NCBI GenBank assembly: GCA_947487765.1 | Contig: CANKXO010000001.1 | Coordinates: forward strand, 1,302,001 to 1,366,000 | Length of the DNA: 64,000 nt | Direction: 5' to 3' | From: an uncultured Pseudomonadales bacterium | Lineage (GTDB): Bacteria; Pseudomonadota; Gammaproteobacteria; Pseudomonadales; Cellvibrionaceae | Shown here: in pieces, positions 57,503 through 64,000 of the stretch | How the letters are laid out: each line of letters opens with the position of its first letter | How positions within the stretch are numbered: the first letter of the stretch is position 1 | The notes under the pieces: model-generated | Databases searched by the model: none | Seen by the model: only the letters and a program-made list of their open reading frames with translations | What the model was told of the DNA's origin: nothing | Program-made: the position numbers and the translations under genes

Positions 57503-58206
57503 CAGATACACTTAACGTAGACCCATCCGAAATTGCTAAATTTGAAGCCTTGGCGAAACGCTGGTGGGATAAAGATAGCGAATTCAAACCGCTACACGAT
57601 ATTAACCCATTGAGAACTAATTTTATTGATGAACGTTCCCCGGTTGCGGAATTAAAAATATTAGACGTAGGTTGCGGAGGGGGAATTCTTTGCGAGTCAC
57701 TTGCACAACGCGGTGCCAGTGTCACTGGAATTGATATGGGCGAAGCACCTCTGAGTGTCGCCAAGCTACATCAATTGGAAAGCAATCTATCCATTAATTA
57801 TCAACGCATTACTGCAGAAGAATTAGCAGAGCAACAACCGGAATCATTTGACATAGTTACTTGCTTAGAAATGCTGGAACATGTCCCTGAACCGAGCAAA
57901 GTTATTCAAGCATGTGCAAACCTTGTTAAACCCGGTGGAGATGTTTATTTTTCTACTATTAATCGCAACCCAAAATCTTATGCCTTTGCCATTATTGGCG
58001 CTGAATATGTACTACAACTGCTGCCGAAAGGCACTCACGAATACAGTAAGTTTATTCGCCCTTCTGAGTTAGCCAACTGGGCACGACAAGCTCAACTGGA
58101 ATGGCTCGAAATTACAGGCATGACATACAATCCACTAACGAAACGTTACAAATTAAATCAAAATGATGTCGACGTAAATTACCTAGTGCATACAAAGAAA
58201 AGCTAA
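57499..58206 (+). CDS. ubiG: ubiquinone biosynthesis O-methyltransferase
   Basis: SAM-dependent methyltransferase acting twice in ubiquinone synthesis. 235 residues from the ATG at 57499, which overlaps the mtaD stop (ATGA). An earlier in-frame start at 57478 would lie inside mta[21 protein letters not shown] and INPLRTNFI are UbiG-specific. [13 protein letters not shown] is motif I (near 59), [13 protein letters not shown] motif II, and FFSTINRN-like [12 protein letters not shown] motif III region. Translationally coupled to mtaD. Confidence 0.96.
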   Translation: MTDTLNVDPSEIAKFEALAKRWWDKDSEFKPLHDINPLRTNFIDERSPVAELKILDVGCGGGILCESLAQRGASVTGIDMGEAPLSVAKLHQLESNLSINYQRITAEELAEQQPESFDIVTCLEMLEHVPEPSKVIQACANLVKPGGDVYFSTINRNPKSYAFAIIGAEYVLQLLPKGTHEYSKFIRPSELANWARQAQLEWLEITGMTYNPLTKRYKLNQNDVDVNYLVHTKKS

Positions 58207-58283
58207 GTGGGTCTGTTATACCCATTAAGCTTTTTAGCAATGGTGCACTAACGAATTATTTTGAAAACGATATAAAGAAATTT

Positions 58284-58946
58284 ATGGCCATTAAAGCAGT
58301 TTTTTTTGATCTCGACGGCACCCTACTTGATACCGCCCCAGATTTTGTACTGACACTCAATCAGCTAACCGACGAATATCAAGCAGATAGGGTTTCCGAG
58401 AAAAAAATAAGGCAGACCGTCTCTGACGGCGCTCGTGCATTAACCACTCTCGCCTTTCAATTAAGTGATACTGACAACGGCTTTGAAGAACGCCGTCAAC
58501 GCTTACTCGATATATACTATGAACACATGGGCAAGCACTGCAAACTCTATGATGGAATGGACTCATTGTTAAATCAGATCAAGTCACATCAGTTATTTTG
58601 GGGGGTTATTACCAACAAGCCTTATCGCTTCGCACAACCTATAATTGACAACCTGGAATTACCATCGCGCCCTGATTTATTATTGTGCCCTGACCATGTA
58701 TCCAAAGCCAAACCCGACCCTGAAGCGTTACTTTTAGCCTGTAATAAAGTAGGCTGCACACCAGAAGAAGCAATATATATTGGCGATCATAAAAGAGATA
58801 TCGATTGCGGCATTCATGCAGGCAGTAAGACGATAGCGGTCAGTTTTGGCTATATTAATGAAAACGACAATATTAACGATTGGCAAGCCCACCATATTGC
58901 GGACCATGCCAATGACATCTGGCCAATTATTCAGTCACACCTCTAA
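58284..58946 (+). CDS. mupP: HAD-family phosphatase, probably MupP (N-acetylmuramate 6-phosphate phosphatase)
   Basis: 220-residue HAD phosphatase. FFDLDGTLLDTAPDF is motif I with nucleophile and acid/base Asp. VITNKPYRFA is motif II. KAKPDPEALLLACNK is motif III, and YIGDHKRDIDCGIHAGSKTI is motif IV. Phosphoglycolate phosphatase (Gph) has the same motifs, but the ubiG-adjacent member with yciK behind it is MupP in Pseudomonas, where it serves cell-wall recycling with AmgK/MurU. Assignment to MupP rests on this synteny. Confidence 0.78.
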   Translation: MAIKAVFFDLDGTLLDTAPDFVLTLNQLTDEYQADRVSEKKIRQTVSDGARALTTLAFQLSDTDNGFEERRQRLLDIYYEHMGKHCKLYDGMDSLLNQIKSHQLFWGVITNKPYRFAQPIIDNLELPSRPDLLLCPDHVSKAKPDPEALLLACNKVGCTPEEAIYIGDHKRDIDCGIHAGSKTIAVSFGYINENDNINDWQAHHIADHANDIWPIIQSHL

Positions 58947-58988
58947 ATATGTGCCCTACCATTAAAAAAACAGAAAATAGATATATAA

Positions 58989-59747
58989 ATGACGACTAAA
59001 GCAATGGATCTAACCACTTACCAACCTAAAAAAGATTTACTAAAAAATAAAATTATCGCAGTAACTGGCGCTGGCGCTGGCATTGGCAGAGCAATCGCAA
59101 AAGCTTATGCAAAACACGGGGCAACCGTAATTTTGATTGGCCGAACTGTCGAAAAGCTGGAATCCATTTACGATGAGATAGAAGCCGCAGGTTATCCCCA
59201 GCCAGCAATATTCCCCTTGGATTTAGAAACCGCAATAGAAGCTGACTATCAACAACTGGTTGACGCCATCGAAGAAAACTTTGGGCAAGTAGATGGCTTA
59301 TTACACAATGCCGCGCTACTGGGTGAACGTACGTCTATTGCCAGCCAGACCGTCAAGAGCTGGCAAAAGCTAATGGCCGTTAATGTCACCGCTCCTTTTA
59401 TTTTGACAAAAAAATTATTGCCACTGCTTCACAAAAGCCCACAGGCCTCTATTATTTTCACAGGCTCATCAGTTGGCTTAAAAGGCCGGGCCTACTGGGG
59501 AGCTTATGCAGTATCGAAAGCGGCTAATGAGAATTTAATGCAAACCCTCGCTGACGAATTAGAAGAAACCAGTGCGATAAGGGCGAATAGCATCAACCCT
59601 GGCGCAACACGTACCCAAATGCGAGCAGATGCCTTTCCTGCTGAAGATCCTTCTGTAGTAAAATCGACTGATAGTCTTATCCCTCTCTATCTCTATTTAA
59701 TGGGTGGGGATAGCCTGGAAATAAATGGTCAGCAGTTTAACGGATAA
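58989..59747 (+). CDS. yciK: YciK-family short-chain dehydrogenase
   Basis: 252-residue classical SDR. Cofactor motif VTGAGAGIGRAIAKAYAKHG, NAALLG, catalytic Ser in FTGSSVGLKG and WGAYAVSKAANENLMQ (Tyr-x3-Lys near 173-177). YQPKKDLLKNKII before the Rossmann fold and NPGATRTQMRADAFPAEDP near the end are specific to the E. coli YciK group, whose substrate is unknown. Fourth gene of the conserved run; the start is the first of two close ATGs. Confidence 0.9.
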   Translation: MTTKAMDLTTYQPKKDLLKNKIIAVTGAGAGIGRAIAKAYAKHGATVILIGRTVEKLESIYDEIEAAGYPQPAIFPLDLETAIEADYQQLVDAIEENFGQVDGLLHNAALLGERTSIASQTVKSWQKLMAVNVTAPFILTKKLLPLLHKSPQASIIFTGSSVGLKGRAYWGAYAVSKAANENLMQTLADELEETSAIRANSINPGATRTQMRADAFPAEDPSVVKSTDSLIPLYLYLMGGDSLEINGQQFNG

Positions 59748-59819
59748 ATAACTTTCAACTTTTCAATAACTAAAATACCCGTTAGAATCACCCGACTGGA
59801 TATTATTAAAAATAAATAA

Positions 59820-60218
59820 GTGAAAAAATACCGTTCTACTATTACCTATCTGACTATTTTGTTTCTGGTCCTCAATATTGGGATAGTATCGGCTGCGCCT
59901 ATCGTTAGCAGTTCTGCTGAGACAAAAGATGGCAGTAATAGAATCTTATTGTGTACTTCACAGGGTTTTATATGGGTAACAATCTCAGATACATATACGC
60001 TTGAAGAACCTTTTCAGAGTAAAGTAAGCGCGCATCATTGCCCTTTTTGCTTATCTAACAGTATTGATTTTGATGATATTCTTCAGCATGATAATAGTAG
60101 CAATTCATATTTTTCACTCCAAGATAACAAACCACTTTTTTCTTTAAGTACATTCCATCAAGGCAATACACCCCTCTATTCCCTTCAAGCCAGAGCACCG
60201 CCGGTCCCTGCCGTTTAA
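59820..60218 (+). CDS. secreted DUF2946-like protein, copper context
   Basis: 132 residues starting with GTG. A signal peptide covers about 1-25 (YLTILFLVLNIGIVSAAP). Features resemble DUF2946 proteins: ILLCTSQGFIWV, the HHCPFCLS pair of cysteines near 72-77, and the RAPPVPAV tail. DUF2946 genes commonly sit with copper-handling genes, as here (PCuAC and SCO follow). Metal binding by HHCPFC is plausible but not shown. No convincing ribosome site before the start. Confidence 0.6.
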   Translation: MKKYRSTITYLTILFLVLNIGIVSAAPIVSSSAETKDGSNRILLCTSQGFIWVTISDTYTLEEPFQSKVSAHHCPFCLSNSIDFDDILQHDNSSNSYFSLQDNKPLFSLSTFHQGNTPLYSLQARAPPVPAV

Positions 60219-60227
60219 ACAATACAT

Positions 60228-60812
60228 TTAAATTTTGCAGAAACACCCATTACCAACAACATTAGTATTCTTTGAGGTAATATTTTGCAAAATACTATCA
60301 ATGACTTTTTTAACAAAGCTGGTATCAGAATTACAAACGAAACCTAAATTGTGCGGACCATAATACGTAAGGCTTCCATTTTGATCCCAAATAACAACTG
60401 AAGGTGTATGTGTTACAAGCGGACGTAGTTTTTCAGTTATTGCCGGATCAAGAATAGTATCAAAAGGAAGTTCATAGTCTTGGTCAGTTGATGAAAAATC
60501 GGCAAGATAAAAATCTACCGACTCCTCACCATACTCCTTCGTCATTAATTTGTAATGAGGTAGAACCGTTGCATCACATGGGCAGTAAGCCTGCCAAAAA
60601 TAAACAACAGTTATTGCCGATGAACTACTGTCTTTATTATGAAAATTAACATCATTAAAGACTTTTTCAACATCATCCGCTTTGTCGAAAAATGCAATTT
60701 CTATCGTAGACAGAAAATAATTATGGCTAACATAGTAATAGATAGGCAGCGATACAATGATAACTCCTGCTAACACTAACCATGGAAGCCTTTTGCCAAG
60801 ATTATTTTTCAT
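60228..60812 (-). CDS. membrane-anchored thioredoxin-like protein with CPCD motif
   Basis: 194 residues with one N-terminal membrane helix (about 9-28) and a periplasmic thioredoxin-like domain. VVYFWQAYCPCDATVLPHYK near 68-87 has Cys-Pro-Cys rather than Cys-x-x-Cys. THTPSVVIWDQNGSLTYYGP supplies the cis-Pro loop. The protein ends GNGCFCKI, another Cys-x-Cys pair. This resembles DUF6436-type proteins. A copper- or redox-linked role is inferred from neighbours. It converges on the DUF2946-like gene and diverges from the PCuAC gene. Confidence 0.6.
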   Translation of the reverse strand: MKNNLGKRLPWLVLAGVIIVSLPIYYYVSHNYFLSTIEIAFFDKADDVEKVFNDVNFHNKDSSSSAITVVYFWQAYCPCDATVLPHYKLMTKEYGEESVDFYLADFSSTDQDYELPFDTILDPAITEKLRPLVTHTPSVVIWDQNGSLTYYGPHNLGFVCNSDTSFVKKVIDSILQNITSKNTNVVGNGCFCKI

Positions 60813-60866
60813 TTATTAAATAACGTATATCATTTAAATGAGTTATACAACATTAGAGGATCAACA

Positions 60867-61349
60867 ATGAAATTTTTTATTTTTTCCATCACACTATTTA
60901 TAAGCACTTTCTTTATCAGTCCTACTAGCTACGCTCAGGAGCATAAAAAAGACTCCGTTATGATTCACAATCCCACCATTAAAACTACACCACCGGGTAT
61001 CACCAATAGTGCCGCTTACTTTAGCATTATGAATCATAGTGAAAAAGATATGTCGTTAGTTGGTGTTGCCAGTGATAGGGCAAAAATTGTTGAAATACAT
61101 GAACATGTTATGGCAAATGGCGCAATGAAAATGCAAAAAGTAGAATCACTAAAGATTCCAGCAAAAACAACCGTTAACTTTGAGCCTGGCAGCTATCATG
61201 TAATGTTTATTGGTGTAAACCAAGAAATAAAACAAGGCGATAAAATTAATATAACACTAACTTTTGACAATGGAACTGAAAAAACTATTACATCTATCGC
61301 CGAAGAACAACCAACGGGCTCACATAAAAAGCATCATAAACATCATTAA
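60867..61349 (+). CDS. PCu(A)C periplasmic copper chaperone
   Basis: 160 residues: signal peptide (about 1-23, ending TSYAQ), then a PCuAC domain with copper ligands in VEIHEHVMANGAMKMQKVE and GSYHVMFIGV (His and Met pairs). A His-rich tail GSHKKHHKHH may bind extra metal. Such proteins deliver Cu(I) to the CuA site of cytochrome oxidase together with SCO, whose gene overlaps this one by four bases at the 3' ends. AGGA lies six bases before the ATG. Confidence 0.9.
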   Translation: MKFFIFSITLFISTFFISPTSYAQEHKKDSVMIHNPTIKTTPPGITNSAAYFSIMNHSEKDMSLVGVASDRAKIVEIHEHVMANGAMKMQKVESLKIPAKTTVNFEPGSYHVMFIGVNQEIKQGDKINITLTFDNGTEKTITSIAEEQPTGSHKKHHKHH

Positions 61350-61993
61350 CTCGCTGTTGAATTAAGTATAATTTCTAAGGCTTTTATGATTTTTTCCTTA
61401 TCGTAAGGGCCTTTGAACAATCCAACGTACTCTCCCTTTGGGTTTAAAATAGCAATACTATCACTATGGGTAATAAAGTAATTACCATACTCATCTGGTT
61501 TTTCATGAATAAACACAGTACTTAACTGTTGAGCAACTTTTCGGATATTCTCTAATTCACCAGTAAAAGCGACGTAATCCGGATTTATATAATCTAAGTA
61601 TTTAGTCAGCCGATCTGGCGTGTCTCTTTCCGGGTCAAATGTAATATGAGTGATATCAAATTTTTCCCCTGATTCGGTCTTATCCCAGTCTTGCTTTAAT
61701 TCGCTCATTAAGCGTAAGTTAATAGGACAGATGTCTGGGCAAAACATATAGCCAAAATTAACCAATTGCCATTGTTCACTACCCTGTGCAACAGCTAATT
61801 CATTACCGTTTAAATCTTTAAGCATTATAGGCTTAAGCGAGCGAGGCTTATCGAATTGAAAAAAGCCTAACTCCATTAACTCTTTTTTAACTGAACCTTG
61901 AGAAGGGCCAATTAAATCACGCGCAAAAAAACCAACTGTAATTAAAACGGCTAAGGCGAGAAGTAATCCGATAGTAAATTTTTGACTTTGCAT
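61346..61993 (-). CDS. SCO1/SenC-family copper-delivery protein
   Basis: 215 residues: an N-terminal membrane anchor (about 8-26), then a thioredoxin-like domain with the copper-binding GYMFCPDICPINLRLMSEL (Cys-x3-Cys near 84-88) and the conserved His of FITHSDSIAILNPKG near 170. FDPERDTPDRLTKYL is a family block. Acts in assembly of the CuA centre of cytochrome c oxidase. Convergent with the PCuAC gene. Confidence 0.93.
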   Translation of the reverse strand: MQSQKFTIGLLLALAVLITVGFFARDLIGPSQGSVKKELMELGFFQFDKPRSLKPIMLKDLNGNELAVAQGSEQWQLVNFGYMFCPDICPINLRLMSELKQDWDKTESGEKFDITHITFDPERDTPDRLTKYLDYINPDYVAFTGELENIRKVAQQLSTVFIHEKPDEYGNYFITHSDSIAILNPKGEYVGLFKGPYDKEKIIKALEIILNSTAS

Positions 61994-62022
61994 AGGTTAT
62001 CCTACATTTAATAATGTGACGT

Positions 62023-62658
62023 TTAAACAAGCACCGGACCACTATGAAAACGGAACTCTTGGTCTTCTGCAAGGATAAGAGTTCTCTCAAACTCCAAAAG
62101 CTCCCTTACTCTACCTTCAAATACCTCATCCTCAATAATACATTGATCTACATTATTTTTTGATGCTTTTTTAGCCAGCGACAAGTAATCTTCGTAATGT
62201 CGAGATTCTGATTTCAGTAATGAGAGATAAAATGTTTTTAATTCATCATCAAGGTAAGGCGCTAACTTCGCGAAACGCTCACACGAACGCGCTTCTATAA
62301 TAGCACCAATAATTAGTGTATCGATTAATTTATTTGGTTCGACTTTACTGGCCTTTCTGCGCAACTCACCAGCATACCGAGCAGCCTCAATCTGAGGATA
62401 CTCCATACCACGCTTTTTCATAATAAGAATCACTTGCTCAAAATGTCGCAGCTCCTCACGAGCAAGCTTGGACATTTTGTTCATTAATTCAAAATTATCA
62501 ACGTAGCGGTAAATAAGATTAATAGCTGTACTGGCTGCTTTTTTCTCGCAGTTAGCATGATCTATGAGTAATAAATGAATATCATCTAGAGCATTATTGA
62601 TCCATGCTTGTGGGGTTTCACATAAAAGGAATGATTGGATGTGGCTGATATCGGTCAT
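62023..62658 (-). CDS. miaE: tRNA 2-methylthio-N6-isopentenyladenosine-37 hydroxylase
   Basis: 211-residue di-iron, ferritin-like enzyme that hydroxylates ms2i6A37 in tRNA. Iron ligands fall in NCEKKAASTAINLIYRYVD, LAREELRHFEQVILIM (Glu-x2-His), IIEARSCERFAKLAP and SESRHYEDYLSLA. The C-terminus FRFHSGPVL is typical. MiaE is patchily distributed in bacteria and needs MiaA/MiaB products. It is 20 bases after the GntR gene. Confidence 0.93.
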   Translation of the reverse strand: MTDISHIQSFLLCETPQAWINNALDDIHLLLIDHANCEKKAASTAINLIYRYVDNFELMNKMSKLAREELRHFEQVILIMKKRGMEYPQIEAARYAGELRRKASKVEPNKLIDTLIIGAIIEARSCERFAKLAPYLDDELKTFYLSLLKSESRHYEDYLSLAKKASKNNVDQCIIEDEVFEGRVRELLEFERTLILAEDQEFRFHSGPVLV

Positions 62659-62678
62659 TTATTGAATATATAAATTGT

Positions 62679-63422
62679 TTAGTTGTTTTGATAACGGCGC
62701 CGAGAACGCTCACGCCGATTTTCCTCACGAGCTAAATCTTCCAGCAGTTTTTCTACATAACGAATATGCTGATGTGCCGCTTCTTTCGCCGTACTGGGCT
62801 GGCGGTTAACAATCGCATCATATATCGCGGAATGTTGATTCATTAATGCTTCTCTGGCGATACGATTCTCAAACATCTTAGTAATACTGCTATGCATATT
62901 CGTTTGTAAAACGGAAAACAAGCTTTTAACTAGATGTAAAAAAATAAGATTATGGCTTGCCTCAGCAACGGCTAAATGAAACTCCGCATCAGCATTAGCT
63001 TCTGCCTCAATATCATACTGCTGATAAGCCTTCTGGAGTGCTTGATACGCTTTCCTCAAGGCTGCGATGTCGACATCATTAGCTCGCAGGGCTGCATTAT
63101 AAGCGCAATCTCCCTCAATGCTATGCCTAAATTCCAACAGATCAAAATGAGCATTGGGGTTGTTATCTAGAATCTTAAGAATCGGGTCAGCAATATCTTG
63201 CTGCAGCTGGGCAGAAACATAATGCCCACCACCACGCTTACTGACAATCCAGCCCTTTGCTTTAAGCTGCTGTAAGGCTTCTCTAACCCCGGTACGGGAT
63301 AACTCAAACCTTTTAGCTAGTTCACGTTCGGCAGGCAAACGTTCACCAGAGCGAAGGCTACCTTCCACAATAGCCGCTTCATAGTAATCATAAAGCTTTT
63401 CAGACTTCTTCACATTAGTCAT
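62679..63422 (-). CDS. lldR: FadR/GntR-family regulator, LldR-like
   Basis: 247 residues. A GntR winged helix at about 8-72 (GSLRSGERLPAERELAKRFE, then LSRTGVREALQQLKAKGWIV) is followed by an FCD domain with metal-site residues (AEFHLAVAEASHN and later His pairs) and a basic tail ENRRERSRRRYQ. It is divergent from an FMN-dependent lactate-dehydrogenase-like gene. Two TGGTnnnACCA operators flank the gap, one at its own start codon. This reproduces the E. coli LldR arrangement. PdhR or GlcC type are the alternatives. Confidence 0.82.
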   Translation of the reverse strand: MTNVKKSEKLYDYYEAAIVEGSLRSGERLPAERELAKRFELSRTGVREALQQLKAKGWIVSKRGGGHYVSAQLQQDIADPILKILDNNPNAHFDLLEFRHSIEGDCAYNAALRANDVDIAALRKAYQALQKAYQQYDIEAEANADAEFHLAVAEASHNLIFLHLVKSLFSVLQTNMHSSITKMFENRIAREALMNQHSAIYDAIVNRQPSTAKEAAHQHIRYVEKLLEDLAREENRRERSRRRYQNN

Positions 63423-63438
63423 ATTGGTCCTACCAATA
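63422..63438. promoter_or_regulatory. LldR-type operator at the regulator's own start
   Basis: Perfect inverted repeat TATTGGT-CCT-ACCAATA, touching the first base of the lldR ATG. Matches the TGGTnnnACCA core of FadR-subfamily regulators and implies self-repression. Confidence 0.8.
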
Positions 63439-63584
63439 ATTTAAAAGGTGTATAAGAAATAATAAAGTGAACAATGAATTATTCTTAATCTAACAATAAA
63501 TCTATATAAATCATAAAGTTAAAATTGAAAATATTACTCATTGACAATAGATATACTACGTTATTAGATAGATAAATCAATTGC

Positions 63585-63607
63585 TTAAATTGGTACGACC
63601 AATTTAA
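63585..63607. promoter_or_regulatory. LldR-type operator upstream of lldD
   Basis: Ten-base arms TTAAATTGGT and ACCAATTTAA around ACG, perfectly complementary, 42 bases before the lldD ATG. With the operator 147 bases to the left this allows two-site binding or looping, as described for E. coli LldR. The whole gap 63423-63648 is otherwise AT-rich promoter DNA. Confidence 0.85.
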
Positions 63608-63648
63608 ATTTGAATATTAATTCTAGAGTTAAATTAATTGGAGATAGT

Positions 63649-64000
63649 ATGCGCCTTAAGCATTGTCACAACTTCCATGATTTTCGTAAGCTGGCAGAAA
63701 GGAGACTCCCTGGCCCTATTTTTAATTATATAGACGGTGGCGCAGATGATGAGGTGACCTATAGACGCAATACAGAAGCCTTTGAGACCTGCGATTTAAT
63801 TCCCAGCGTGCTGACAGGAGTCAAAGATGTCGACCTATCAGTGACGGTAATGGGGCAAAAGCTGGATATGCCTGTGTACTGCTCACCTACTGCCTTACAA
63901 CGTTTATTCCATCATAACGGCGAGCGAGCTGTCGCGGCTGCCGCAGAAAAGTACGGCACAATGTTTGGCGTATCCTCCCTTGGCACTGTCAGCATGGAAG
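63649..64000 (+). CDS. lldD: FMN-dependent alpha-hydroxy-acid dehydrogenase (L-lactate dehydrogenase-like), 5' part
   Basis: The first 117 residues run off the window end. GGAG precedes the ATG by about five bases. The family start FRKLAERRLPGPIFNYIDGG (Tyr and substrate loop near 28) and LDMPVYCSPTALQRLFHHNG with the FMN-contacting segment (Ser-Pro-Thr-Ala) show the glycolate-oxidase/lactate-dehydrogenase fold. LldR-type operators upstream favour L-lactate as substrate. Mandelate dehydrogenase or lactate monooxygenase relatives cannot be excluded from the N-terminus. Confidence 0.85.
   Translation, partial: MRLKHCHNFHDFRKLAERRLPGPIFNYIDGGADDEVTYRRNTEAFETCDLIPSVLTGVKDVDLSVTVMGQKLDMPVYCSPTALQRLFHHNGERAVAAAAEKYGTMFGVSSLGTVSME

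Overview
The window looks like the chromosome of a marine, heterotrophic, moderately AT-rich gammaproteobacterium on the Pseudomonas/Cellvibrionales side. The evidence is the thrS-infC-rpmI-rplT-pheS-pheT-ihfA-merR-tRNA-Pro block, the gyrA-pheA-tyrA-aroA ... cmk-rpsA-ihfB-lapA-lapB block, and the mtaD-ubiG-mupP-yciK block, all of which have close counterparts in Pseudomonas. Species assignment cannot be made from the sequence alone. No insertion sequence, prophage or CRISPR array was found.

Layout. 1-4.5 kb: a methylcitrate (propionate) operon prpE-GntR-prpB-prpC, read leftward, with three palindromic operator candidates in front. 4.6-6.1 kb: a class-3-like aldehyde dehydrogenase. 6.2-14.1 kb: tRNA-Pro, then the translation block thrS-infC-rpmI-rplT-pheS-pheT-ihfA-merR read leftward. 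14.1-14.4 kb: tRNA-Val and a duplicated copy of its 3' end. 14.5-35.4 kb: a complete Wzy-dependent O-antigen or capsule locus. It holds Wzz, Wzx, Wzy, an initiating sugar transferase, two glycosyltransferases, and genes for UDP-bacillosamine-type, GDP-D-rhamnose-type and UDP-ManNAcA sugars. It also holds an AsnB-like amidotransferase and a heparinase/bi-domain oxidoreductase pair. tRNA-Asn marks its right edge. 36.1-41.8 kb: lapB-lapA-ihfB, rpsA, cmk, pyrF. 41.9-46.6 kb: a nitric-oxide response module (hmp, nnrS, a 101-residue membrane protein, divergent norR) with a sigma-54 promoter and three NorR-type sites. 47-53.4 kb: aroA, tyrA, pheA, gyrA. 53.6-60 kb: a diguanylate cyclase, a DUF1127-type protein, a possible 42-residue membrane peptide, and mtaD-ubiG-mupP-yciK. 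59.8-62 kb: a copper/thiol cluster (DUF2946-like, thioredoxin-like, PCuAC, SCO). 62-64 kb: miaE and an LldR-type regulator divergent from an FMN-dependent lactate-dehydrogenase-like gene cut by the window end.

How the parts work together. The polysaccharide locus probably builds a repeat unit on a di-N-acetyl-bacillosamine-type primer. It would add D-rhamnose and an N-acetylmannosaminuronic acid (perhaps amidated), flip the unit with Wzx, and polymerise it with Wzy under Wzz length control. LapA/LapB next to the locus belong to lipopolysaccharide control. The NO module detoxifies nitric oxide under NorR. The SCO/PCuAC genes point to copper delivery to cytochrome oxidase.

The least explained features are a family of intergenic CTTCCT-hairpin repeats, the duplicated tRNA-Val 3' end in the thrS leader, a hairpin that buries the pyrF ribosome-binding site, the 101-residue protein of the NO operon, and the heparinase/bi-domain oxidoreductase pair inside the O-antigen operon. 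Functions rest on motif recognition by eye; no database search was run.
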